Assembly (NCBI RefSeq): GCF_021730395.1
Contig: NC_069369.1
Span: forward strand, 63,577,501 to 63,641,500
DNA: 64,000 nt
From: Mercenaria mercenaria
Taxonomy: Eukaryota > Mollusca > Bivalvia > Venerida > Veneridae
Direction of reading: 5' to 3'
Each line of letters starts with the position of its first letter. Positions within the stretch are counted from its first letter, which is position 1. The notes under the pieces are model-generated. The model ran no database searches, was not told the DNA's origin, and saw only the letters and a list, made by a program, of their open reading frames with translations. This document shows, piece by piece, positions 35,685-50,600 of this stretch. The translations under genes and the position numbers were made by a program.

Positions 35685-38600
35685 CTGTAATTACACATCG
35701 GCAATTTAGATCAATCGATGGCGCAGTAGTAGGTAGACTCAACCAAAACGCCAGCGGCCTGGGTTCGATTCCCGGTCGCGGCTAATATCCCGACTAGTGT
35801 TCAGTATTGGGTGATTTACTTAAATCAATACTGTTTCCGGCAGTATCTGTTTAGACGCTGAGGAGGTAAATACGACACCTGCCGTGGGCTTGACTGGAAA
35901 TAAATTGTTCCGTCCATTCCAGGTGTGGTCTTTCCTCGACTACCCACGTTAAACAAGAATCGTTGCCTATTTATCTACCCGGAAATTCGTTGGGATAGGA
36001 TTTCATACACACTGCTACTATAAGACAATAGGCATGTTTCGATGTGCATTTAATATATTGGTTGGACTTATCCATTGTTTTATGTACGTTTAAAATCATG
36101 AAAGGCAAGTAAATGACATCTTTATGTCAACTTTTATAACTGTACTTTTAGGTCTTTACGAAGCCATCTTAACACATTTTCAATTTCTAGATACATCAGA
36201 TATATAATTATGTTATTAATAAGATTATCTGAAATGAAAAAATTACCTCTGTAACCATAGATAATGCGGGTATGTAGCACACCACAACGAAGATGGCGGT
36301 AAAGATCATTCTATTCCTTTTGTTGTACAGATATTGCGGAAATGCGTCTATGATTGGCGCCAAAAATGCCTCTACACAGACAAACTATATACATAAACGA
36401 CAGATTCAGTCATTAAAAAATGACATTGCAGTTTAGCACTTGATATATATTTGCTTCCCGAAATCGATGGAAATTATTAGTGCTGTTGACGCAAACGAAA
36501 CCATATACGTCCTGAAATAAAAATACTATCAAAAACATAGACATCATTACTTAAAACAAAAGCTTATTTCCAATTGTTTTCAATTTGCTTTGGACAAAAT
36601 TATGAGTAGACACACATCATCCATTAAGACATCTAAGACTAAAGCGAGTGATGTGAAAAAGCATTAATTTTAAGTAAATTTTGTTTTCAATACATACTAA
36701 ACAAATACGTGAGCCAAAATGTTATGCACTTACTTGACTATCAAAGCCCAGCAACAAGATCATTATAAAGAAGAGAACAGCCCATGCCGGGGCCAAAGGC
36801 ATCTGGGTTATTGCCTTAGGATAGGCTATGAACGCTAAACCAGGACCTGAAAATTAAAGATGTGTTTAGAAAATACTCTTGAATAATATTTCGTTAGGCT
36901 AAATTTACAAACATGTTTTATTTCACAGTTTCAAATATGAGTTATTGATATAACATATCTAAAATCAACATATTAAACTGCCGTTTGATTCACCTTTTCC
37001 ATAACAAGAATAAAAAACGATATCAATGATATCATATAACGTTCTTAAAAAACATCTGATGGTGGTAATATGGTTTCTAATTGGACACAATACTTAATTC
37101 AGTTTGAATTTATCGTCAAAAACGAAATATTGATTGTAATGTTTCAGACATTTTTGACAAAATATTTTGTTTTAAAAAAATTGCTATTGACTTTAGTAAT
37201 ATCATGAATGGATTGTTGTAAAAGTTTCGAGTTATCTCTGTTAAAATGCTGAAACACAAAATTCGAAATTGCGATTTTTATGGCTTTTTTTGCAATGGAA
37301 AAAGTACAATTACGGCTTTGAGAACTGACAGTGTTTTATCATCCTACATGAACTACCACATACGGAATCATATGTGTTATATCTGGATCTTATACAATAA
37401 AGCTACAATTCACGAGAGACCCTGCCACATATTACATGGATCAATCAGTTGGTATAGTTCTGACCTATCATTTAATAATTTAGAATAATTCAAGACAGTA
37501 AGATTGACTAAAATATTTAATCACAAGACACTATTAAAGTCATTTAGAAAAGAACAATATGCAAAAGATGTGCACATTAAAAGCCAAGCTTTAGATTTGA
37601 CCTAAATATATAATCACAAAACTTTTAAAAAAAAAAAGATAAACAGCTGAGAAAAAATTAAACACATGTACACAACTAAAGCCAAACACACGATTTGATT
37701 TGAATATACAATCACAAAACTTTATCACAATTATTTAAAGAATACGACAAATAATTGAGAAAAAGTACTATCTGTACTCAGTTAAAACGAAGCATTAGTT
37801 TTGACCTCTATATTTAATTACAAAACTTTGTTAAAATTCATTTTAATAAATACGACTAACAATTACGACAAATACACAAATCTTCTCAAATAAAGCAATG
37901 CATTAGACTACAGCAAGCGGTGTTTCAATATAATGAATTTGTCATTTTAGACGTATCAGTAAAATTAACACCATTCTCCATTCAAAACGTACAAATGCTT
38001 ACCTGCTTACCGTATATTTTTATCAGGAAAGTGCTTCAAAAACTTTCCATCAACCATGATAGCGTAACGAAACATGTTATAAAAATGAAAAAGTTCTACC
38101 AGAAATGCCATGTTCGATGAAAGAAGTCCCCGAAAAAGAAACAAAAACAATACCAATAAAAGTGTACAAAAGTGTATATGTGTATGTGCAAACATTGGAT
38201 ATACTCGTACATACAAAAACACTAGGAAATATATAATACTGCATAATCGAACCAAAATAGAAAAAGTGGAAACTCCACAGGTCGCACAACACAACAAAAA
38301 CGAAAATGTTGCATGCTCGGTTTGACTGTGCCTGTCCATGGACGGTAGTGGAAATGCATGCTACCGTCTACGCCCTCTAGCCCCGGGTTGAGCACAACTC
38401 AATTTTTACACATGATAAAAGTACAAAAAAATATTTTAGAGACATCCGGCGGTGCACATGGAACCTTCAGTGCTACACTAGGCGTGTAATTTCATGGTCC
38501 CCAGTTAAAATAATGATGGGTTAGCACTAAACGAGAAAACAATAGGCAGAACTAACCGAATTGGAATTTAGAAAGTGGATCTGAGGTTATGGAGCCTGAA

Positions 38601-41600
38601 TATCACAGAAACTGCCAAAAGACACAATTAAAAAGCAGGCACCATATCCAAGGGGTGATTATACAATACCAAAAGCTGCTATGAAATCGGGAGTATTGGA
38701 ACCACCCAAGCCGAAATGTCCATGCTGAGAAACTAAACAGTATAAGTATAAGTAACACGACAATATATAACAGCCCTGACTGAACAAACAGTAAACGTTA
38801 TCCAGAAGGGCTTCATTTCGTTTTGTTTTAAAAACATAGAAATTTACAAAGAATTAATTGCGCTCAACCAGATACATGTACTATAATAAGAGGACGTTCC
38901 TTACCAGAACTGACAACCTCTCCTACTGTAACATTTTGTTCCTTTGCCATGAAACCAAGAACAGAAAATACAGCAAAACCACCGTAGAAACTGGTACAGC
39001 TGTTGATACTTGACACAAGGAAACAGTCCCTTTCGTAAAAGAATTACATTTTGATATCATTAATATTATTAATATATCGAGACCGAATAGATACAATAGC
39101 ATATATCGTATACAAACATAGTTCACAAAAACACATTCTGTCATAAAAGTTATCAAATGAATACTGAGATTTGTTTTTTTTTTCAAATTGATTAAATACG
39201 AATTGCAGATAGAGGCATATTTATTGCAACATTTATCGATAATGCAATATCTACATTATTACAATTAATTAAAAGTATAAGAAATATCAATTGAAAGCAT
39301 AAAAAAATTGGAGAAAAATAAGCATCATCGGCTTAATTACATTTGTTAATAAGAGGTTATTTATTTTGTTAAGTTTAACGTTGCAACGACATAATTATAG
39401 GTTATATAGTGACTCTCCAACTTTGATGGTGGAGGAAGCCCATGGTACCCCTTTGATAATTATTTCATCACGAGCGGGCACCTGGGTAGAACCACCAACC
39501 TTCTGTAAGTTTGGCTTCCTCACATGAAGAATTCAACGCCATGACTGAGGTTCGAACACACATAGATCAGGGGCAAGTGATTTGAAGTCAGCGACCTTAA
39601 CCACTCGGCTACGGAGGTCCCATAAAGAGAGGTTAATGGAAAGTTGCACCTCCAGCACTTTGTTAAGCGGAATTATATTAAAATCGTAGATACTGAAAGG
39701 ACTCTTTGATCCTAAAGGACCAGAAAATATAACAACATTAAGCCTAAGTACGAGCAGACAAATTATTACTGCCACGGGATACTTAAAATACTGATGTTAC
39801 GAAAGATAAAAAACATCTACACCAAAAACAACTGAAAGCATAGAATGTAAGCGTAGAACACAAGACATTTACTGTGTTGTTGTTATGATGCCATATCTGA
39901 AGATATATATTTCATACTGTAAATGAGCCGCTCCTCTAGTCAGGATTCATACTGTTCGCTTTCAAAGTCTATTGCAGTCTGAGAAACCGTTAGCGAACAG
40001 CATGGATCCTGACCAGACTATGCGGATGCGGAGGCTGGTCTGGATCCATGCCGGTCGCAAAAGCAGTATGTTGGTTTTATCATGGTGCTGCTCAAATATC
40101 TTTTATTTTGAATAACAAACTAAACAGATTTGGTTACTGAGAGTTGTTTTTAGTTTAGCAATATCACACTTTTTCAGATAACATGAGTGTAATGACTTTG
40201 TTACCTGTAAAAGTTGTTATTGAATTTATTGTAACTTCCAAGTGTAATTAATACTCCATTAGCTATGACATAGGAGTAGAACACTTGTGTCCCACTGTCT
40301 ATCCATACCTGTAAATAATAAGGTACCATTATAAAATGACATTTTATGATATGTAAATAATCTAATTTACAATGGTCACAATTATTACTTTTCTCACCGA
40401 ATGAATATCATATGAAACTTTTGTATAGTTTTTTCGTTTCCTTGTGGTATATAAGGCCTGTTATGAAACTTGTGGTTTCCTTTAATAACATTCGTCTACA
40501 GACCTGTCTGTCAGACGTAAGTCCTCCTATTTCCTCAGACGTAAGTCAAAGACCTTCTGAGTAAAAAAGGAATAAACTTGTACATCAGATAAAATCTATA
40601 AGAACAAGGACTGAGTATTTAAGTTATGATTCAGCTCATTTTTAAACTTTCCAAACGTATGAAACATCAGTCTGTACAGACCCTTCTTGGAGTTGAATTT
40701 ACAACAAATCGCTACAGAACAGAACAAAGAACGAACTTTGTACATACAATAGTAAATCCGCCAGTTTAGGAGCAGTCTGTCTTGAATTCATAAAATCTTG
40801 ATATTGTCGTAGAAAATTTACAAAAATGGGTATGAATGTGGTTTGGCAAGTATATCAGGATTCATTATAATTTTAGCTATGTTTTATGTTATGTTGACAT
40901 TTGCTAGAAAAGTAAATGTCTCCTTTCCGTAGACGTAGCGTATCAAGAAGTATTAGCGTCTGATGACCCTTTCACGCTTCCGTAGAATCAACATTTATTA
41001 CACGAAATTCATTTTGAAAACATTTCTGAAATGTCTAGATCTGCAGCTCTAAATACGGAAATATCTTAGATCCAAAACATATACATGTATTGACACTTTT
41101 AGACAACGTCATGCTAAAACCCTGGTATTTTGAAATCGTAAGGAAGTACTGAAAATTGACTCCCCATTAGCATAAAGAAAAAGAAGAAAAGTCCACACGC
41201 ATACATTTAGACGGGGTGAACCCTGGCTATAGACCAATACAAATGCGACTTTAGTTTTAAGATGTAGCCCGTGTACTTTCATTTTCTTAACTTCCGGGAA
41301 AAGCTGAAGGTCGTCTGATGTCATTTTCTGTGTTGTCAAAAACATACACATGCCTGGCGAGATTGTATAAAAATATGCCGGCCCTCCTAAGGATATAAAG
41401 TTTTACTCATGGTAAGATGTGGTAATGTTAGCTACGGACTATCTCGAATCCTTAAATATTATAATAATTGTTTCATGTAACAGTCTGTAATAGAAAAACA
41501 ATACGTCAGTATGTGTTTAAAACATTAACATTACATACTAGTAATGCGAAACTAAATTTTGTATCCAATACCTGTGGATCTAAAAGTCTGGAAAAGTCCG

Positions 41601-44600
41601 GTTTAAGATAGAAATATATGCCATCACCAGCTCCATCCAAAGTAACCCCACGGATAAGCAAGATTGTTATAACGACATATGGAAATAGAGCAGTAAAATA
41701 AACAACCTGAAAATGAAATAAAGAAGAGTTTATTTAGCACAAAAATACCTTTTCTAAACTGCAGCAAAAATGTTATGACTGCTCCAAAGATTTGGTGTGG
41801 TACAAAAACGTGTACAAGTCTTAAGTAACACGAATGTTTGTCAGAAGTCACAAGAAGTTGTTCAATGCTGAAAGCACTCGCTACATTAATTTTGTAAAGA
41901 ATAAGGATATTGTGAAATTATTGACAACTCTTACTGTTGAATACATTTTTGTGATAAATATAAACAAGTACAAACGAAATTCTTGACTTTTGATCATAGT
42001 TCTTAATACATTGCGCACAATATATGTCTAACAAGAATATGTGTAACTAATAGTCAGTCTACAAATACCTTTCCGCTCACCCTAACCCCTCTACAAACGC
42101 ACAGATATACCAAGACCCAAACAACAAACAGTGAGACAGCCAGCTCCCAAACAATGCTTCCTGGATCGTCGATACCTTTTGAAATACGAAGAACTTTTTT
42201 CCTACAAAGAACATTAGGTCAGCGTTACGTGTTGCGATTAAATGACAAAATTGACTGTTTTTTCATTCCGTGAATATGCTGCATATCGTCTGTATTGTTC
42301 GCTAGTTATTTATTAATTTTTCTAAAGTTGGGATCACATTAAACAGTATAGGGTAGGCAATTTGTGTCCTTTACGTTGGAATATGAGGATATATTCACCT
42401 CTTTGGTCGATGTTCGATGATAAATTATTTTGTCTCCTATACTAAGCGTGCAAAAAAAAACCTATTTTAGCGCTGCTCTCCAATTAATGACAAAAGACTT
42501 AGTGCAATGCGCTAGGCTAGTATATCTTTATTCGAAATTCTGAAAGAGCAATTGACGCTACAGGCATTCCGACCAAAGCAGACATTCAAAGGCCTTAACC
42601 TTTGCAAAATATGTTTTTTATATTTTTATAGGGATATTTTTCATAAACTACGCATGCATCTGTAAGTTTATACCAAAGGTTACACGGAAAATACGTATAA
42701 AGCATATTTTCAGATATAAAATATTTGAACGATCAGCTTAAATTACAAATACACAATTAACAGCAAACGTCACAACAACAAATAGGAGCATTTCTAATGT
42801 CGGTTGGTATTTTATTCTAGTTCGTTACTGCAACATTAGCCTTAAATGCTACTAGAAAAGTTTGCACGCCAGTATGCAAGTATTTCATGCCTCTAATATT
42901 TACATTTGAGTAATATTTATTTTACCTATAAAAGTAACGAAGATTATGATATATTTAGCGGCATTATGATCTACATCTAGAAATGAAACATTTGTGCTGG
43001 CGCGTGTTGGGTATTATCAAGTCATAATGAACCGTTGAACGCTATCTGACACATAAAAACACGCCACAGAATAACTGTATAATTTCCATGATGTAATTAT
43101 ACATGATTTGCATGAAAAAAAGAGAGAAATATACGTACGAGGAGTGTTCGATATGAATTGCTTATTGTCCTCTAGCTCGATTTCCACGTGGGGCACGATA
43201 AAAACCAATACCTACCTGTATAGGGTTATTCAATACCTACACAACGGTGTATAAATGTACATGTTAGACTAAGTGTAAGACATAAAATTTGCCATTTGAA
43301 TACACGCAATCATTGACCACTGTAGTAAAAATGGTTGGTAGAAGCGTCTACAAGAAAGATGAAATACGGGCTTACATCAAAGCTCGCTCAAAACTTGGTT
43401 GTTCTTTGAAGCAGCTGATGACTGAACTTTCTACTGCTTATGGACCTTCTTGTGTGTCTTATGACACAGTTCGGCGGTGGAAAAAGAAATTTGAGTCTGG
43501 TGTAGAGTCCATCAAAAATGCACCGAAATCAGGTAGGCCAAAATCTGCATCTCGTAAAGAAATCGTTTCCAAAATAAAGGAAATCATTGAAGGAGATGCC
43601 AGACTTACAGTTCGTGATATTGCACGAAAGGTAGGCATATCACTATCAACGGTTCACCTTATTTTGAAGAAGCATTTGAAAGTCAGAAAGATTTCTGCTA
43701 GATGGGTGCCACATCTGTTGACTGATGAGCAAAAGAGGCAACGGGTTAATGTGGCCAAAAAGCTGCTTCAAATATTTCCAAAATATGACAAAAAGCAGTT
43801 TGCCAATGTCGTCACAGGTGATGAAACCTGGGTCCATTATTTTGAGCCCGTCAGAAAGGTTAGCAATAAGATCTGGGCCACTAAACAGCAAACGCCCAAT
43901 AATTGCCAAACGTTCTTTGAGTGCAAAGAAGGTTTTGTATGCAATCTTCTTCTCTGGTGAAGGAGTCGCAATAAAAGTGCCGGTGAAAAAAAGCAAAAGC
44001 ATCACCGGAAAGTACTACAAAGACGTAGTACTGAAGAAACTGAAAAAGTATGATCAGAAACGACGCCCTGCCACTGGTTTTAAACATGTCCGTCTTCTAC
44101 ATGACAATGCCCCCGCTCATACCTCCGCAATAGTTACGGCGGTTTTGAAGAAAGAAAAAGTAACTGTTTTGCCTCACCCCCCGTATTCCCCAGACCTTGC
44201 CCCATGTGATTTCTTTTTGTTTCCGAAATTGAAATCATTCCTTGCTGGGCGGAAATACCAGTCCCGACAGGCACTTGGATCTGCCATTCATCAGTACCTT
44301 ATTACTGTGCCCAAATCAGCGTACCGTGACGCCTTCAAGAAGTGGATACATCGGCTGAAACTTTGCATTTCTAGCCACGGGGAGTACTTCGAGGGCATGA
44401 AATGAGCCCTTTTGGGCTAACTTGAAATTTGAAGTCTCCAGATAGAAATAAGCAATTCATTTCGAACATCCCTCGTATCTAGTTACAAAATAGTGACATA
44501 TTTTAGGCCAAGACGGTGTTTACTGCCTTGACATTTTAATATATGAATGTAACAGTATGCACAGCATTTGATTCATTATAACAATCTTGCTTATCCAAGA

Positions 44601-47600
44601 TAAGAGGATTAAGACCACACTTTGCTTCCACAGGTCAAGATAGTTAAGATAGTTATTTATCTATGTTTTTAAACCTCTGTATAAAAGAGACTAATTAAAT
44701 AAGTTTGCAGATGAAGTTTTGAAAATACGATAATTCAGGAAAGACATTGATTGTTTATCTGTCTCCTTGTAGTAAAGCTGTATTTATATTAGTATCTTCC
44801 GGATGACTTTCATGAAGTTTATGTAAGAGGAAAGGAAAACTGTGGTGGATCTTTAAGACATATCACAATTGTCGTCATGTTGGATATCGTACTAATATAG
44901 TTTTGCGCTGTTGTTGACCATTTCCTAAGAAAAATAACACATAGACAGCTTCATACCACAATTTGATAAACAAGCTTATAGTATGAATAAATTTTACTTT
45001 CGAACTACTTGCTAAAAATTCCAGTTACAAAGAATGGCTTAAAACAACAGTTACTGGAAAAACTAAAGAAATTGTCAGTTAAACAAAAAAAATGTATACG
45101 GAATAAATTCAGTATGTTTACTGATGAATGAAATCATATACCTCAAATGAAGACGTAAATCATTGTTCAGAGTCATAATTACCGTCAGAGACATAAATTT
45201 CCAACAGGCCAACTGCTCTTATATCCTTATCACGTCTTCGAGTAGTTATTATGAAATGTCTGGGACCAAAATAATAAATAATCTCTCTACATATGATATA
45301 TGAAAAATTTTAAATGTCGAAATTTGTTCTTTGATCTTACTCCCAAAATTCTACTGCAGAATCAATAGTCCTGTTTCCTGTTGACACGTTTCTTACTATT
45401 GTTGAAGCATTGGTGTTTGACTGTACGCTTTGTTGCGAAAAGCATCTGTGAATAAGTATTTCGTGTTAGAAACTATAACTCATGTCAACACTCTCACTAT
45501 AATATAATATTACAACATGTCATTGTCTACGTGACAATTTTTAATTGTCAGTACGGATAATTATACTTCATTTAAAATTTGAAAAAAAAAGAATATTTTG
45601 CATAATTTTTCCAGGAATATCTCCTTTAGAATACCTTTTAATTTTTGTTACCAGAATTTTACTCTGGAATTTAGATAAATGTACTATATCTCTAAATGTG
45701 TATTTATCTTTTTAAGATAAAGTAATTATTAAAGTCGCGTTTCAGTAGCTGGGAGCTGGAAGCAGAATAAAACTAACCCAGGCTTACTCTGGTATTGAAG
45801 ATATGATTTATTCAATGACTAGACACGTGACACAATGTGCATTTACTGACATACCCTCAATATATGTCTTAAACATGTTAAGTCTCTTACCATTTCCGTA
45901 TTATGCTCGTGTTTACCCGTGCTTTATATTATGCCACCATCTTTTTTGAAAGACATAATACTTAAATATCCATTACCTGTCACATTCGATAGTGTATGTT
46001 CATGATATACTTTATTTGCGGCCATAATTATTTTTAATTTTTTACCAAATTTCAGCAAATTTCACTTAGCAGTGTCAAACATATAACAAAATAAATCTTA
46101 ACCTAAGTAGTATTTTGGATGTAATTTGTAATAAAATATTTATTGTGAAGTGTTTCTTATAAATATTCATTGCATGGAAATTGAAATAAAAACTGTTGTT
46201 AAAGGCATTGACCTCAAGATTTGGCTAAAAGATTTCTCTTTCAAATTGAAGTTTGGTCATATTATGAACATTAAAATATAAGATTTTGTTCTTTGTTTCT
46301 AAAATATTTTAAATATTCCAAATCAAGAAAAAAATGTGACCGCATCGGGAATCGAACCCTGGACAGCCGCTGAAATAAAGACATTTTCCCGTCGTCGTAA
46401 CCAATAGCGCTATAGCGAAATTAGTGAGTAATAACTTCAAAAAACAGATATCTTACCTGGATTTTCATTGTAAAAAGTAGTAAAAAAGCAAATTTTCATG
46501 TTGTTTCTGTAACATATAGTTTGTCAGTAAGTTAGGTTTAAAGAAATATAGCATTTATTTCCAGATATCAAAAAAAAATGAATATTTATTTTTGTTGTCG
46601 AACAATCTTGAGACCTGTTCCTTTTAGAGTTGATTGGATAGGAATTGAAATTTGTTAACACTAAAGTAAAAAATAGTACAAATAAAGTGTAGTACTACTT
46701 AAAAGAGTGTTTCCATCTGTTTATTATAGGGAAATAAAGTGCTTGATACCTTTCTGTGGGGCATTGTGTCTTGCGTTTTGGCCGTTAAAGCATTGTACCG
46801 TCCCATCTGTGTAATCACAACAGTGCAGTGTCGACATGAAAGTGTTGGGATAATGCACTTGATCTATGTATAATCTATGTATTACACTGGTTTTGATAAG
46901 CATATTGCACATTTCTTACCTCTTTGTCTTCATTGTTGTAGCGTGATGTACAAAGGCTTCGCTTAATTATTTGGCACTGCTTTTCTACCATTGAAGTGTT
47001 GATCTATTTTAATTCCATGAATTGATTTTGAAAAGAAATATTGCCTTTAACCTGTTCGTAATCCATTCAGTGTTGCATTTTGACAATGAAAGGTTCGCTT
47101 TCGTTATTAATGAATATTGCTGACGATATATCGCAGAAGTTTTTGACTGGTAAGCATGGGATATTTTAATTCTATAGGCTAATTTAAACTATTGTTTTTA
47201 ACCCGCCCCTATTATTCTATTCTAATATTAATATAGTATCTTAAGATATTGTTTTTTACCTGTCTGTATTCCATTCGTTGTTACAGTGTGACCACGGTAG
47301 TGTTGCAGAAAACGACATGACGAGAAAATAGCCGGCCCAAGCCAACATCACGATATAATAGATGTTCATTTGGAAGCTGGCCACACAGCAGGCAACTCCT
47401 ATTCCTGTAGTTAAGGACATGCTATCGTTTGTTATAAATATGTGTCCCGCCATGACATTTTTATCCCAAATGACACACGCCTCGATATCGGTAAAATGAC
47501 GTAGAAGTTGACGTCACTTAATTAGATAATTGTTTTCATTAATTTGTTTTTAAAACAACAGCCATTAGTGTTAAAATCAATGATATCGGACGAAGATTGT

Positions 47601-50600
47601 TAAGTTTAAACGTTTCATCATTTAGTTATCGCACTAGACTGGTACTTTGTGAAATATCTCAAATAATGAGAGAATTAGCGAATTGTTTCCCTTTGAAATC
47701 TACACGCCATTAACGGTGTATACATGTGTGAAACTGGGTCAGAGAAAACATGCAGTTATTGCTCTGAATATACGCGGATATTTAAAGTGCATGGCGGATT
47801 TATTGGTTGTTATGGTAAGTGTTTATTTTCATCATAAATTTATTCGTAACTTAAGTAAAGAAGAGAATGAACAGACCGCTTCTTTTGTTGATGTATCGAA
47901 GATACAACTTGGCAGCGAAAAATGACTGTGTTGATATTTCGATTTGACTGTCTGCTGTCAAGTACTTCTAATATTTTTTTCTGTATATTTGTAAATTTTC
48001 ATGATGGCAGAATATACTTGTAGCCAAGACAGTCAGGCATCTACTATATTAAGTATATTCTGTATGAAATTTTCTGTCTAGAAATTGTAAATGAACAGGA
48101 ATATTGTACATCTTTTTATCTGTCAGTCACAGATGTGAACTGGTGAATGAATAATTACATGGTCATTATGCACATACAGTAGAATCTATGACAATTGGAA
48201 AAGAAAAGTAGAATCTACAATAACACAGGAAAAGTGGTGTTTTAACTTGTCACTTTTTGTTGTAATATCAACTAAAATAGACCTCCTGAAAATTTCTAAA
48301 AAATTCTACATGCAATTTACAATATTTAAAAACTACTTTTTTCACTCTCACTATTGTCAGTACTTGCAGACAGCATACTGGTAGGCTACTAAATAAATGA
48401 AAACAAAATTTGTTTATATTTTTCAGGACAACCTCCAGCAATATGAGATATAAATGTTCACTGCAGTTTTGACAATGCCCATCAAGTGGAGTTGCTGTGA
48501 GTTCTCATGCAGGTATAATATTTAAAGTTAGTGTTTACATTCATATCAGTGTCAGTATCCTCAAATGCATTTTTTTTTCAATATCAATTTTAACTATGAA
48601 AGTCCATATACTGCAGTATCACTAAATTAAATTCCACAGTCTTCAAAACAACCATGACTCTATAAATAAAAGCTACAAGGCTACAGTGTGCATTTTACAT
48701 TTGAATTTACAGTGAAACCTTAATAACAGAAATTTGGTTAAGTGAAATTATCCAAAGGAAGTTGTCTTTTGTTAAGACTTGATTTTACTATTAATTTCTT
48801 TGCTTGTTTTTTTTTTCACTGAACTTTTTGTAAATCTCTGAAATGGGATTGAAAATACTGCATTGCTTTATAATAAAGATGCTGTATAATAAGCACTTTA
48901 AATTGGAATTCAATTAAATTTTGATAAATGCAAGTTGTTGTCAAGCATTATCTATAAGAAATGATGGACTGTTTTGGTCAGTGTTGATTCACTCTATTTT
49001 GATGAGGACTTTAATACATTTCTCATAAACTGTTCTTGTTTTTTTCTACCTAGTGTATGAAAAGTATAGTACTGCTGTTGGAAGAGGAGCAGTGTGGTAT
49101 CTATGGTCCACCATCACTTCAAGCATTGACTATGGATAAAAGAAGGTTTCATTACATATGGACAATTATATTGGACAAAATAAGAAGTGTTCTAATAAGG
49201 TAAGAATTCCCAATAAATAAAGAAATATTTATTAAGAACACAGAACTTGATGTTGAAATATTTAATTTCACTGTGTGATCATACACTTCAGTTTGGAAAG
49301 TCACTGGTTTCCAGTTTATATATATAATGTGCATACTTTTATGTAAATGAAACATCATATCTCCACTGATAAACATTGATTTACAATTTGAATATTGTAA
49401 ACTTACATAACATACTGTATTAAAAAATCCAACTGTGTAGCTGGCATTTAATTGTTGTAATAAAGTGATGCTGCAGCTATGTTATATTCTAAGGACTACA
49501 CTATTGCTACTTAAAAGTTATTGTCTAAGAATTCATTGTTTAAATATACCCTTATTTCAGTTCTGGAATGTGGCTTGTTATGATGGGTCTACATGATTGA
49601 CTTGGAGTCAACCTGATGGGGACTGGGCTTGCAGAATTCAGTCCTGAACATGTTTAGGTATATTTGGCTTGTCACCTCTTTAAGCAGTTTTTTTTTGTGT
49701 AATAATCAAGTATTGATAAAACTTGCTACAGAGTTCATGTCTGTAAATAGGCCACTTATATTAAGATGCCACATTTTCTGTTTCTTTTTGTGTTGTTAAA
49801 GAGTGTCTAGCTCACTGCAAGCCAGTTCAACAGAAATAACATAATTGTAATACAGAAACTGTTTTTTCTTAACCAGGTTAAAGAACTATTTGTTAAATCG
49901 AGATCAAAATCATGGCCCTTACTTGATGTAAAATATGTGCGATGGTTGAAATTTTTTATGAAAAGAGGTTGTCATTACTGTAATAAAATTCTAAAATGTA
50001 ATTTAATGTAATTATGTGTGGTATTAGTGTTCTTTGTCTTAAATATTTGATACATTTATCATTACAGAATGTCTTCTGCATGACCTGGTGTAGTATTCTT
50101 GAAGGATTATAACTTAAGCACAGAGACGGAGATTAATATTTTAGGCAGGGGATTGGCATGACAGGCAAATTCTCCAACTGTATTACCATTCCTGAGCTGG
50201 ATGCCAGCCGACAGTGGTACCTGTATAATGAAATAGCGCCCCTTTGCAGCAACAACAATGTATGCTCAAAACTAGCAGTGCCAAAACCATTAAAATTGAG
50301 AACTCAGTCATTTAAGACAAAGAATGAATGGAAAAAAAGTGTTTAACATTTAAAGAAATACAGAGAAAGAGCTTAGCTCATTCGGTATTTTCTGAAATTT
50401 TAATTAGTTTTGAAAGTGTTTTTTGATTTTTTAAAGGTGTACTAGACCCAAATTCCATATATTAGCCGTGCCATGAGAAAACCAACATAGTGGGTTTGAA
50501 CCAGCATGGATCCAGACCAGCCTGCCCATCCGTGCAGTCTGGTCAGGATCTTTGCTGTTCACTTTTAAAGCCTACTGGAATTAGAGAAACTGTTAGCGAA

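Noticed and set aside
43289-43330. Upstream start for the mariner transposase
   Set aside because: Family proteins begin near the ATG at 43331; the upstream extension starts with a non-ATG codon and has no matching residues.
46334-46425. Functional tRNA gene
   Set aside because: The B-box is good, but the acceptor stem and D-arm do not pair; a tRNA-derived relic is safer. The same applies to 61660-61733, 63470-63545 and 63824-63905.
46920-46956. Possible 37-nt SLC6 exon encoding [12 protein letters not shown] between exons 3 and 4
   Set aside because: The acceptor lacks a pyrimidine tract, and including it breaks the phase into exon 4, whereas exon 3 joins exon 4 directly in frame with the family sequence NTD-R-C.
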